From Terriglobus tenax (GTDB taxonomy: Bacteria > Acidobacteriota > Terriglobia > Terriglobales > Acidobacteriaceae): 64,000 nt of DNA. The notes beneath the pieces are model-generated. The model saw only the letters and a program-made list of their open reading frames with translations. It searched no databases and was not told the DNA's origin. Position numbers and translations under genes: made by a program. The number at the start of each line of letters is the position of its first letter. Position 1 is the first letter of the stretch. The stretch spans positions 2,170,001-2,234,000 of the forward strand of contig NZ_JAGSYA010000004.1 in assembly GCF_025685395.1 (NCBI RefSeq), in the 5' to 3' direction. Of this stretch, positions 16,768 to 26,428 are shown in pieces.

Positions 16768-19700
16768 TTATTTCACGGTGAGCGTGTAGTTCACCGTGCG
16801 GCTAAGGCCCGCGGCTGTCGCCGTTACCGCAATGGTGTAGGTGCCGGAAGGCGTGGGATTCGTCGATGTGGGCGGATTGCTGGTCGTGTCCGGCAACTTG
16901 CGCCCCCAGCCGCAGCCATTCAGCATCACCGCACACAGGCACAGCAGCAAGGACATGGCAGCGACGCGGCGACGCAGTCTCCATGCGGGAACCAGCAGGG
17001 CCAGCCATAGGAGCTGCTTCGCGAAGGGCGGTGCAAGCATCGCCTTTACTCCGGTGGCGATGGTGATGGTGATCAGCGTGCTGTTGCCGAGCGTTGCATT
17101 GGATGGCGAAAGGACACAGGTGGAGTTGCTGGGTTGTCCACTGCAGGTCAGCGTCACCGCGCCGCTGAGTGCGCTGTCTGAGCTGAGCAGCGTGGCATAG
17201 GTAGCTGTACCTCCACTGCTGAGTGTGGCCGTAGTGCTGCCGCTTGCCGAAAGCGAAAAATCTACACCCGTGCCGGTAAGCTGCAGTACATGCGGTGCGC
17301 CAGTGGCATTGTCTGCAATGCTCAGCGCGCCGGTGCGCGTACCCACTGCTTTCGGCGCGAAAACGAGATTCATCGTACAGGCCGCGCCCGCCGCCAGTGT
17401 GGCTCCAGCCGCGGGGCAGGTGTTGCTGCCTGCCAGGATTGCGAAATCTCCGCTCAGCGTCGTGCCGTTGATCAACAGCGGAACTCCACCATTGTTCGTG
17501 AGCGTAATGGTCTGTGCAGAGGAAGCCAGCCCAACACCGATGGCCCCAAAGGCCAGCGGACTGGCCGGGGCAAGCGATACACCTGGCGGGGCAATGCCTG
17601 TGCCATTCAATGCCACGGTTTGGGTCCGGGAGAGATCGCTTACCGTCAGCACACCGGTCTGTGCGCCAATAGACCTAGGAACAAACGAGACCTGGATGCT
17701 GCAACTGCTATGACCGGCCAGCGAGTTGCCACAGCTGTTCACCGCGGTGAAGTCGCCACGTGTGATCTGCGCCGTGATCAGCGTGAGTGCTGCATCGCCA
17801 TCGTTGGTCAACTGAACCGTCTGTGCGGCGCTGGCGGTATTCATCTGCTGCGCGGCAAAGGTCAGCGAAAGCGGCGAGAGTGCGTCCGTCGCCGGAGACA
17901 CACCAATGCCGCTTAGACTCGCCGTCTGCGTGCCAATGCCATTGACAACGGTCAGCACTCCGCTGCGTGTGCCTGACGATGTGGGTCTGAAGACAACCGA
18001 GACCGTGCATCCAGTCTGCGGAGAAAGCGAACTGCCACACGTATTTGCAACGATGGCGAAGTCCCTCGTAACAACCGGCGTTTGCAGGCTGACGGATACA
18101 CCTCCCGTATTGGAGACGGTGAAGTTTGTGACCGCGCTGCTGGAACCGATGTTCGTTGCCGCAAAGGCAGCAGCCACAGGACTGAGTACCACCGCGGGTG
18201 GAGCAAGACCGTTACCACTGAGCGAGACAGTAGCCTGGCCACCTGGGATATCAGCGTAAAGAGTCATCAGGCCAGAGCGCGCCCCCATCACGGTGGGAGC
18301 GAAAAGGACCTGCAGGCTGCAGCTCCCTGCTACAGCAATTGGAGCTGTGGTGCAGTTATCGGTTTCGACGAAGTCACCCTGCATGGCAACGGCGCTGATG
18401 TTCAATGCAACGTTGCCGGTGTTGGTCACGACCACGCTTTGATCAGCGCTACGCAGGGTGACCTGCGTATCTGCAAAGCTCAGCGATCCAGGAGCCACCT
18501 GCATGCCGCGCACCGCGGGCGGCAGTGCGGTACGCAATGGGGTTTGCCAAATGCCGCGGCCATAGGTCGCCACACGCAGCATGCCAACATTTCCGCCGCT
18601 GCCGGTGGGCATTTGCGTTGCTGCTGCCAGGGCCATCGCGGGAGCATTCGGAAGGCCCGCACCGTAGACGCTCCAGCAGTTCGTGGAGGTGCAGGTTGTG
18701 CTGTCCGGAGCAATGTACACGCCGGTATCCAGGGCAACGTAAAGCGTGCGCGCGTCGTTCGGATCGACAAGGATGTCGTTCGCCGGAGCATTGGGTAGGT
18801 TCGCGGTAAGGTTGCTCCAGTGCGCTCCTCCATCGGTCGAACGATAGACATGACCTGTTGGCAGCAGCGGAGAAGAGAATCCGGCAACGGTGACATAGAC
18901 CGTCTTGCCAGTCGCATCGTGGCTATCGACATACACACGCGAGATCGCAAAGCCCGGAGCATTGATGCCGTTGGTGATATCCGTCCACACAGTGCTGCTG
19001 CCGGCGGTATTGGCGCTGGCAGTAGTAAATATGTGGCCACCCAGCGTGATGCCGCCTCCATCCAACTGGCTTGCCATGCCCGCATACAGCACCTGCGATC
19101 CTGTATTCGCAGCGGAGGTTGCAACGACGTTTGCTCCACCCGCAGACAGCGTGCGCAGGTAGGCATTGGCTGCTCCACACGTGCTCGCGTTTCCACCGAG
19201 GGTGCTGCTGAGGGCGTTGCTGCTGCTCCATAAGGCCCCACTGTCGGCAGGCCCGCGCCACACGCGGCAGGTGCCAACAATCAGGTTGGCTGGCGTCTGC
19301 GGATCGAAGAAGAAGGGTGCGTGAATCAACGCGCCATCATTCAGAGTTTGCGCTGCTCCAATCGTGGGTATGGTCGCAAAGTCGGATGCGGCGCAGGCGC
19401 TTCCCTTGTTGCAGTAAACAAGGTTCACGCCTGCCCCGGTGGACACCATCCAACGGCTGGGCGATGCCTGGTCCATCGCCACCATGCCACCTTCGCCCGC
19501 ACTGAGTTGCGGCCACGCTGTCATGGCCGAAGCGTTGCTGGTTGCGGCAGAACCATTCGCACCCATGCCTATCAGCAATGTGTTCGCGTCTGTAGGGTGT
19601 TGCGCAAAACCGACGACTTCGGCCAGCGATCCGAGACCGCTGTTCAAGTTCTGAAAGTGGTTCGCATCATCCGCGCTGCAGATGGACGGGCTGAGTGCAA

Positions 19701-21312
19701 TGCCATCGGTCGATCGCCACAGGCCCGAATCATTCGCGAAGTACAGTACAGACCCCTGCCACGCAATGCTGTGTTGAAACGCAGCGACCCGCGCCGGAGA
19801 ACCGCAGCCGTTGCTGGTGTTGGTGGTGTTTCGCAGTGTGCACCCGGCGGCAATGCCGCAGCGGAAGATATCCTGCGTGCCGACATACAACAACGTGTCG
19901 CCGCCGGATGGAACCGCAGCCAGCGCGACGTTGTAATCGGCGGATGGAATCACCTGCCCGGTGGTCTCCATCACGGCGGTGTTGATCTGCTGCGCGAAAC
20001 TGACAGTGGTGTTGCCGCAGGTGGAACCGGACACGGAACAGAGATCGCGCCACAGCCCCTGGTCAATGTTGTTGCTGTTCGTCGTCAGCGCGTACATGTC
20101 GCCGGTCACTGGTTCCACCGCAAGCGTGCCACGAAAGATGGGGCATGCCGAGCTGCCGATGTTACCCGCAAGCGCAGGGCACGCAGCCGTACTCAATCCG
20201 CTGCCGGGCTGGTTTGTAAGCCGCGTCCACGTCTGCCCGTCCGCCGACTCATAGTAGCCATGGAAGCGGATCGCCGCATAGAACCTGCCTCGCAGCGGGT
20301 TCCACACAACAGAAGTGGCCGCATTGCCGACGGAGGTGGTGGATGGCTGCTGCACAATCGCGCTGCCGTCTTTGATCGTAGCGGCCTTCCATGTCACACC
20401 CGCGTCCGTGGAGTAGTACAGACCCTGCAGAACGTAGTTTGATGGTGACGCACCGACCAGCGCAGACTGTGCCGCTGTACCCGTCGCAGCGACAACGATA
20501 TTAGGGGAGGTGGCGTTCCATGCGAAACCGGCAAAACCCATACCCAGGAAGGTGTGGTTACCCGCAACACCATCCTGCGAGTTCGCAACCACGCTCCAGG
20601 TAAGGCCATTGTCCGCGGAGCGCAGAATACCCGAGCCATAGTACGAATCGAGCGCATCATTCGGATCTCCTGTGCCGGCAAGAATGACGCCAGTCCCGCC
20701 GGGCTGCACGCTGATGGCCCCGATACTCAGCGACGGTACCTGCGATGAACCGGCATTGGCGTTGAAGACGGGGAGAGTGTCAGTCAGCGGTGCAAAGCTT
20801 ACGCTGGCTGCGGAACCACCAGCGTTGGTCGATTTCCAGATACCTCCGCCTAGCGTGCCCAGGTACACGGTGTTCCCGCTTGTGTCTGAGGGATCCATGG
20901 CAATGGCATTCACGCGACCGGTTACATTGCCATACGCTGGGCTGTTCACCTGCATGGGGCCAACGGCTGTCCATGGCATGGAGAGGCTGGTGGCCAGTGG
21001 CTGCGCATGCAACAGGGCCAGGTGCTGCTGCCGCGCCTGCATCATGGCTTCAGCGGGACTTTGCGCATCGCCTGCCACGGAACGATCGGCAGCGAAGCGC
21101 TGTGTACGCAGTGTGTGCTGCCGCGCGCGTTGCAGAGGGCCGTCCGGCTGCCATTGTTTTGTCTGGGAAAAGGCAGGCGGAAGCAAAATGCTCGCAGCAG
21201 CAAGCAGATGCAGCAGGCAGCCTCGGATTCTTACAGAACAGGTCAAGCGCATCCGTCCAAAGACAGGGTTCCATCCCCATCTTCGCGCGCGCAGCGTGCC
21301 CGCGCGTGGCAT
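16768..21312 (-). CDS. Giant secreted protein: BNR/sialidase-like propeller plus four choice-of-anchor-D domains
   Basis: The 1514-aa product has a signal peptide (hydrophobic stretch LLHLLAAASILLPPAFS at about 33-49). Residues of about 100-930 hold propeller repeats of the sialidase/Vps10 kind (IWKSTNAGGS, ILRSADNGLTWS, VYRSTDGGAHWSNLT). About 950-1360 are four ~100-residue choice-of-anchor-D (ASPM/SPD-2/Hydin-like) Ig-type domains, each with an N-x-G turn and paired cysteines. The end has a hydrophobic segment, an arginine-rich loop (RLRRR), a second hydrophobic segment ending LNGCGWG, and a final beta domain. No glycosidase catalytic set is evident, so an adhesive or binding role is inference. 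ATG 21312 has AGG nearby; ATG 21252 is an alternative that shortens the signal region. Its stop is 1 bp from the converging flavoprotein stop. Confidence 0.85.
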   Translation of the reverse strand: MPRAGTLRARRWGWNPVFGRMRLTCSVRIRGCLLHLLAAASILLPPAFSQTKQWQPDGPLQRARQHTLRTQRFAADRSVAGDAQSPAEAMMQARQQHLALLHAQPLATSLSMPWTAVGPMQVNSPAYGNVTGRVNAIAMDPSDTSGNTVYLGTLGGGIWKSTNAGGSAASVSFAPLTDTLPVFNANAGSSQVPSLSIGAISVQPGGTGVILAGTGDPNDALDSYYGSGILRSADNGLTWSVVANSQDGVAGNHTFLGMGFAGFAWNATSPNIVVAATGTAAQSALVGASPSNYVLQGLYYSTDAGVTWKAATIKDGSAIVQQPSTTSVGNAATSVVWNPLRGRFYAAIRFHGYYESADGQTWTRLTNQPGSGLSTAACPALAGNIGSSACPIFRGTLAVEPVTGDMYALTTNSNNIDQGLWRDLCSVSGSTCGNTTVSFAQQINTAVMETTGQVIPSADYNVALAAVPSGGDTLLYVGTQDIFRCGIAAGCTLRNTTNTSNGCGSPARVAAFQHSIAWQGSVLYFANDSGLWRSTDGIALSPSICSADDANHFQNLNSGLGSLAEVVGFAQHPTDANTLLIGMGANGSAATSNASAMTAWPQLSAGEGGMVAMDQASPSRWMVSTGAGVNLVYCNKGSACAASDFATIPTIGAAQTLNDGALIHAPFFFDPQTPANLIVGTCRVWRGPADSGALWSSSNALSSTLGGNASTCGAANAYLRTLSAGGANVVATSAANTGSQVLYAGMASQLDGGGITLGGHIFTTASANTAGSSTVWTDITNGINAPGFAISRVYVDSHDATGKTVYVTVAGFSSPLLPTGHVYRSTDGGAHWSNLTANLPNAPANDILVDPNDARTLYVALDTGVYIAPDSTTCTSTNCWSVYGAGLPNAPAMALAAATQMPTGSGGNVGMLRVATYGRGIWQTPLRTALPPAVRGMQVAPGSLSFADTQVTLRSADQSVVVTNTGNVALNISAVAMQGDFVETDNCTTAPIAVAGSCSLQVLFAPTVMGARSGLMTLYADIPGGQATVSLSGNGLAPPAVVLSPVAAAFAATNIGSSSAVTNFTVSNTGGVSVSLQTPVVTRDFAIVANTCGSSLSPQTGCTVSVVFRPTSSGTRSGVLTVVNGIGTQTASLSGIGVSPATDALSPLSLTFAAQQMNTASAAQTVQLTNDGDAALTLITAQITRGDFTAVNSCGNSLAGHSSCSIQVSFVPRSIGAQTGVLTVSDLSRTQTVALNGTGIAPPGVSLAPASPLAFGAIGVGLASSAQTITLTNNGGVPLLINGTTLSGDFAILAGSNTCPAAGATLAAGAACTMNLVFAPKAVGTRTGALSIADNATGAPHVLQLTGTGVDFSLSASGSTTATLSSGGTATYATLLSSDSALSGAVTLTCSGQPSNSTCVLSPSNATLGNSTLITITIATGVKAMLAPPFAKQLLWLALLVPAWRLRRRVAAMSLLLCLCAVMLNGCGWGRKLPDTTSNPPTSTNPTPSGTYTIAVTATAAGLSRTVNYTLTVK

Positions 21313-21340
21313 TGACCTGGTAAGAAATCTCTAACGACCA

Positions 21341-21375
21341 AAAAGGGAAAAGCGTCGAAAACTCGACGCCTTTCC
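21341..21375 (-). terminator. Intrinsic terminator after the UDP-sugar dehydrogenase gene
   Basis: Minus-strand stem GGAAA-G-GCGTCGA / TCGACGC-T-TTTCC (21346-21375, one internal mismatch, GTTT loop) is followed by CTTTTT. It separates the sugar-nucleotide genes from the giant secreted protein gene. Confidence 0.75.
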
Positions 21376-21430
21376 AGGGAAATACGGCTCTGCGTCCGCT
21401 GGAAACCTTAGCGCGCAGAACCGTTAGCCG

Positions 21431-22834
21431 TTAGCAGTGATAGATCTTCGGCGAGCGGATGTTGCGCGTGGCGTTCCTCGAATCTACCACCAACTTCGAC
21501 TCCGCCACGATTTTTTCGAAGTCGTAGCAGGAGTGGTCGGTGACGATGAGAACGCAGTCATACTGGTCCAGATTTTCAAGCGGCGCACTCTCCGTATGCA
21601 GCCAGTATTTGCGGCCGGAGCCGACCCGCGGGAAGTAGGGGTCGTTGTAACGAACATCGGCGCCCTTCTTCTCCAGCATCTCGTAGATGGGCAGCGACGG
21701 CGACTCGCGCAGGTCGTCGATATCCTTCTTGTAGGCCAGGCCCAGCAGCAGCACCTTGGCGCCCTTGATGGACTTACCCTGGTCGTTCAGCGCATTCACC
21801 ACACTGCGGATCACGTGCTCCGGCATGCTGCGGTTCACCTCGCCGGCAAGCTCAATAAAGCGCGTGGAGAAGTGGTACTCCTTGGCCTTCCACGAAAGAT
21901 AGAAGGGGTCGACCGGGATGCAGTGGCCGCCAATGCCGGGGCCGGGATAGAACGCCTGGAAGCCGAAGGGCTTGGTGGCCGCCGCGTCGATCACCTCCCA
22001 GATATCAATGCCCATGCGCATGCACAGCTGCTTCAGTTCATTGACCATGGCGATGTTCACGCAGCGGTAGATGTTCTCGAGCAGCTTGGTCATCTCCGCC
22101 GTGGCCGGGGAAGAGACACGCACCGTGCGGCGGAAGATGCTGCCGTATAGCATCTCGGCGGCCTCCGATGCACGACGGTCAATCCCTCCGACAACCTTCG
22201 GAATATCGTGACGCTCCACATCGGTATTACCCGGGTCTTCGCGCTCAGGCGAGAAAGCCACCATCACGCCATTCAAGGACTGCGGCGTTTCGATCTCCTC
22301 CGACGGATGCTCACGCAGCACGGAAACACCGGTCTCTTCTCCGATGCGGTCAATCGTGGTGGCAATAATCTCTTCCGTGGTGCCGGGATACGTTGTGCTC
22401 TCCAGCACGACAAGCTGACCGCTCCGCAGATGCGGCGCAAGGGCCTCAATCGTATTCACCACATAGCTCATGTCCGGCGCGCTGTGATCGTCAATCGGCG
22501 TCGGAACGCAGATCAGGATCGCATCCAGATCCCGTGCGCGGGAGAAATCCGCCGTCGCATTGAAGCCACTCTTCTGCGCGGCCTGGATGCTCTCCGGCTC
22601 GATACGGTGAATGTAGGACTTGCCGCTGTTCAGGAACTCCACCTTCAGCGGATCGACATCAAAACCAGTAACGGCAAAGTGCTCATCGCTGAGCAGCAAT
22701 GCAAGTGGCAGGCCAACATAGCCAAGGCCGACAATGCCGACCTTCGCCTCACGATTCGCAACACGCGCCTTCCAGGCGTTGAGCGTACCAACCTTCGATT
22801 CAACGGACTTACGTACAAGATGCAGGGGAGTCAC
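21431..22834 (-). CDS. wbpA: UDP-N-acetylhexosamine 6-dehydrogenase (WbpA/TviB type)
   Basis: It should oxidise UDP-GlcNAc (or UDP-GalNAc) twice with NAD to the uronic acid. The 467-aa protein has the dinucleotide motif VGIVGLGYVGLPLA (about 32-45), LESTTYPGTTEE, SPEREDPGN, and the catalytic cysteine in GPGIGGHCIPVDPFYL. SPEREDPGN and the length favour the N-acetyl form over UDP-glucose dehydrogenase. An acidic insert (REHPSEEIETPQSLNGV) precedes SPERE and looks longer than usual. Start GTG 22834; the best ribosome site, AAGGAG, is about 11-13 nt away, slightly far. Twenty bp downstream of the epimerase gene, same strand; together they would make UDP-GalNAcA. Confidence 0.9.
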   Translation of the reverse strand: MTPLHLVRKSVESKVGTLNAWKARVANREAKVGIVGLGYVGLPLALLLSDEHFAVTGFDVDPLKVEFLNSGKSYIHRIEPESIQAAQKSGFNATADFSRARDLDAILICVPTPIDDHSAPDMSYVVNTIEALAPHLRSGQLVVLESTTYPGTTEEIIATTIDRIGEETGVSVLREHPSEEIETPQSLNGVMVAFSPEREDPGNTDVERHDIPKVVGGIDRRASEAAEMLYGSIFRRTVRVSSPATAEMTKLLENIYRCVNIAMVNELKQLCMRMGIDIWEVIDAAATKPFGFQAFYPGPGIGGHCIPVDPFYLSWKAKEYHFSTRFIELAGEVNRSMPEHVIRSVVNALNDQGKSIKGAKVLLLGLAYKKDIDDLRESPSLPIYEMLEKKGADVRYNDPYFPRVGSGRKYWLHTESAPLENLDQYDCVLIVTDHSCYDFEKIVAESKLVVDSRNATRNIRSPKIYHC

Positions 22835-22854
22835 GATGCCAGAGTCTCCTTTTT

Positions 22855-23829
22855 CTAACGGCTAAGGGCTTCTTGTGTTGTATCGGAGTACGCACTGCTC
22901 AAGTACCAATCGACAGTGCGCCTCAGGCCCTCTTCAAAGCCAACTACGGGGATATAACCAAACGCTTGCTGCGCGGCAGAGATATCTGCCTGAGAGTTGC
23001 GCACATCGCCTGTCCGCTCAGGCCCATACTGCGGGCGCTCAGCATACTTCAATAGATGCGCGATCACCTCATACGTTTCGTTCAGAGTGTGGCGTTCTCC
23101 ACAGGCAACGTTGAATACACGGCCAGCCACCTTTTCTGCAGGAGCAGCCATGGCCAGCAGATTGGCATGCACGGCATTGTCAATGTAGGTGAAGTCGCGT
23201 CCCTGCTCGCCGTCTCCAAAGATCATGGGACGCTCGCCCTGCATCATCTGCAGCGTGAACTTTGCCATCACGCCGGAGTAGGGGGAGTCCGGCACCTGGC
23301 GCGGACCAAAGATGTTGAAGTAGCGCAGGCTCACCGTCTCAAGCCCATACACCTGCCAGTAGCTCTGCATGTAGAGCTCGCCGGCCAGCTTCTGCACCGG
23401 ATACGGAGCAATGGGCTGCGGCGTCATCGTCTCCACGCGCGGAAACCCGGGCTGGTTGCCATACGCCGACGACGAAGCGGCATACACCACGCGCTTCACA
23501 CCATTGGCACGCGCACCCTCCAGCAGGTTGAAGGTGCCATCGATGTTGGTCTCGTGGCTGGGCCGCGGCTTCTTCACCGAACGCGGCACCGAGGGCAGCG
23601 CGCCCTCGTGAAAGATGTAGTCCACGCCTTCGCAGGCGCGCAGAACCGCATCCGCATCACACAGGTCGGCTTCGTGGAAGTCGATCCTGCCCATCACCGC
23701 TGCAAGGTTCTCGCGGCGGCCCGTCGCAAAATTATCCAGCGCCCGAACCTGCTCTCCGCGGGCGACAAGCGCCTCCGTCAGATGCGATCCGATAAATCCA
23801 GCTGCGCCTGTTACCAAGTATTTCGCCAT
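22855..23829 (-). CDS. NAD-dependent sugar-nucleotide 4-epimerase (WbpP/TviC-like SDR)
   Basis: Extended short-chain dehydrogenase of 324 aa with the cofactor motif VTGAAGFIGSHL (about 5-16), active-site serine in ASSSAYG and the YPVQK (YxxxK) pair. The region RYFNIFGPRQVPDSPYSGV is typical of epimerases. With the dehydrogenase next to it, the likely job is interconversion of UDP-GlcNAc/UDP-GalNAc or their uronic acids for an envelope polysaccharide; UDP-glucose 4-epimerase is the alternative. No Shine-Dalgarno is seen before the ATG. No glycosyltransferase gene is nearby, so the polymer is made by genes elsewhere. Confidence 0.88.
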   Translation of the reverse strand: MAKYLVTGAAGFIGSHLTEALVARGEQVRALDNFATGRRENLAAVMGRIDFHEADLCDADAVLRACEGVDYIFHEGALPSVPRSVKKPRPSHETNIDGTFNLLEGARANGVKRVVYAASSSAYGNQPGFPRVETMTPQPIAPYPVQKLAGELYMQSYWQVYGLETVSLRYFNIFGPRQVPDSPYSGVMAKFTLQMMQGERPMIFGDGEQGRDFTYIDNAVHANLLAMAAPAEKVAGRVFNVACGERHTLNETYEVIAHLLKYAERPQYGPERTGDVRNSQADISAAQQAFGYIPVVGFEEGLRRTVDWYLSSAYSDTTQEALSR

Positions 23830-23863
23830 AAAACCAATAGAAGCTTAGACGCAGTTTTCGACT

Positions 23864-25306
23864 CTAAGACTCGGTAAGAAATGTCATTTGCTTAACATTT
23901 CCGGTACCCATCTGACGGATATATCCCTTGGAGTCGAACTTGCGGCCCGTCGATTCGCGCGACATGTACCGGATCTTCCCAAAGATAGGCCGCTCGTTCC
24001 ATGGCCGATCAAACTTGCCCAGCATGGCCCAGGCAATCCCGGCGTATCCGTTCGGATCGCGACCGTCAAGGAAGTACTTGTCGTTCAAGTGGATACCGCG
24101 CTTGACGGCCACTTTGACCGACGGCGACCACTCCAGGATCTTCTTCGCCCAGTACATGCGCATCACGTTGTGCATCCAGCCGAAGTCCAGCATCTGGCGC
24201 TGCGCGGCGTTCCACATGTCGTCGTGCGTCTCGGCTGCTTCCAGCTGCGCCAGCGAATAAAGATGGGGCCGCTCATCTTTGGCATGCTCGGCGATGCTCT
24301 GCTTTGCCCAGTTCTCCGCCGCTGCATCGGAGTCGTACACCCCATGCTGGAACCAGCAGTAGTTAATAGCCAGCTCGCGCCAGACCAGCAGCTCATTGAA
24401 ATAGCTGTCGCGCGTTGACTTCAATGCCGGCTGCTCCTTCGCCGCCTTATCCACGGCAAGCGCGATCGTCAGCGGACCGATGTGGCCAAAATGCAGATAT
24501 GGCGACATGCGTGAGCTGCCATCCATCTCCGGATGATTGCGGTCTTTCTCATAGCCCTTCAGGATGGAGTGAACGAAAAACTTCAGCCGTTTTTGCGCCG
24601 CGTGCGTCCCGCCGGCCCACTCTTCCACTGGAAGAACGCTGCGGTCCAGCTCGCTCCACCCACGCGTTATGTCGAGCTTCAGGTCTTCAGCGTGCAACGA
24701 TTTTGATCGTTCCCACTCGTAGCGCGCCGTCGGGTTCTCATATGGCTTCAGGAACTGCGGCCATAGCCTTTGCACCCGGGGGCGCAGCGTATAGGCGCCA
24801 TACTGAGCCTTTTCCAGAAGCCTGGAAGGAACCACGACATCCGCATCCACGGTCCAGAACGGAACATGGATATGTTGCGCGATATGCTTGCGCCAGCTCT
24901 CCGGAACGCGCATCGGATTCTCGTCGCCAACAACAAGGGCGGCCTTCACCTCGGCGAAGAATGCCAGGTGGTCCTCGTGCGGAGGCCGTCGTACCACGAA
25001 GCTGACATTGCGCTCTGCAAGATCCTGCTCCACATCACGCAGACCCTGCCGGAGGAAGGTGTAATGGCGCAGGTTGGCATGGGGAAAGTTTGAGATTGCC
25101 GCGAAATACACCACCACTGGCAGGCCAAGCTCATTGCCCAGGTCAATAGCGATGTCGAGCGCGTGATTGTCGATACCGCGCTCGGCTCGCTGCATCCAGT
25201 ACACAACGCACTTCCCTTCGCTGTCTGGCAGACCGTCGCGGCGAATGGTTACGCGGGGGTCTTCGGCAACGGTACGGAGCGGTTCGGGCAGATGCGGATG
25301 GTTCAT
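23864..25306 (-). CDS. phr: Class II CPD photolyase
   Basis: The enzyme uses light and FAD to split cyclobutane pyrimidine dimers. Class II signatures are plain: VVYWMQRAERGIDNHAL near the N-terminus, MSPYLHFGHIGP, NELLVWRELAINY, and the C-terminal LDGRDPNGYAGIAWAMLGKFDRPW followed by a FGKIRYMS motif, the FAD and DNA binding part. With the start at 25306 the protein is 480 aa, normal for the class. An in-frame ATG at 25336 would lie inside the stem of the terminator-like hairpin, so I favour 25306. Neither start has a ribosome site. The gene begins only 6 nt after that hairpin, so it may rely on read-through from the respiratory operon. Confidence 0.93.
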   Translation of the reverse strand: MNHPHLPEPLRTVAEDPRVTIRRDGLPDSEGKCVVYWMQRAERGIDNHALDIAIDLGNELGLPVVVYFAAISNFPHANLRHYTFLRQGLRDVEQDLAERNVSFVVRRPPHEDHLAFFAEVKAALVVGDENPMRVPESWRKHIAQHIHVPFWTVDADVVVPSRLLEKAQYGAYTLRPRVQRLWPQFLKPYENPTARYEWERSKSLHAEDLKLDITRGWSELDRSVLPVEEWAGGTHAAQKRLKFFVHSILKGYEKDRNHPEMDGSSRMSPYLHFGHIGPLTIALAVDKAAKEQPALKSTRDSYFNELLVWRELAINYCWFQHGVYDSDAAAENWAKQSIAEHAKDERPHLYSLAQLEAAETHDDMWNAAQRQMLDFGWMHNVMRMYWAKKILEWSPSVKVAVKRGIHLNDKYFLDGRDPNGYAGIAWAMLGKFDRPWNERPIFGKIRYMSRESTGRKFDSKGYIRQMGTGNVKQMTFLTES

Positions 25307-25312
25307 ATCAAT

Positions 25313-25340
25313 AAGAATGCGGCCCGCAGGCCGCATTCTT
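25313..25340 (-). terminator. Hairpin ending the act/cta respiratory operon
   Basis: Perfect 12-bp arms AAGAATGCGGCC (25313-25324) and GGCCGCATTCTT (25329-25340) with a 4-nt loop, 27 bp after the ctaF stop. On the minus strand ATTCTTATT gives a modest T-rich end. The stem lies directly before the photolyase ATG and could also limit its translation. Confidence 0.65.
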
Positions 25341-25367
25341 GTCGTACAGAATCAGATGACTTTCGTC

Positions 25368-25708
25368 TTACCAAAGTCCCCACGAACGGCTGAAGTAATC
25401 GCTCAACGTCATCGCAATCAGGATGAGGAAAGTGAACACTCCGGCGCTGATAGTCAGCTTCAGCAGCTTGGTCTGATACTTCATGTGCATGAACCACAGG
25501 ATAACGACCGTCGCCTTGACCACGGCGATAGCCACCGCAACGATCGGGTTCAGGAAGCCCATCTCCACGAAAGCAGCGCCCACCGTTACCGCCGTAAGGA
25601 TCAGCAGCGAGACGTAAATGGTGATGTACGTCGACGGTCCAACGATGTGGTGCTCGTTGTGCTCCGGATTAGTTACGTTGGAAGGGTCGTGATAGTGATG
25701 GTCCGACA

Positions 25709-25709
<1 letters not shown>
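25368..25709 (-). CDS. ctaF: Cytochrome c oxidase subunit IV (prokaryotic)
   Basis: Small accessory subunit of the haem-copper oxidase in the inner membrane. The 113-aa protein has a histidine-rich N-terminus (HHYHDP, HNEHH) and three hydrophobic helices (about 28-46, 54-74 and 86-104), with VVKATVVILWFMHMKYQ typical of the COX4_pro family. Its ATG overlaps the ctaE stop by one base (TAATG). Last gene of the act-cta operon. Confidence 0.9.
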
Positions 25710-26420
<711 letters not shown>

Positions 26421-26428
<8 letters not shown>

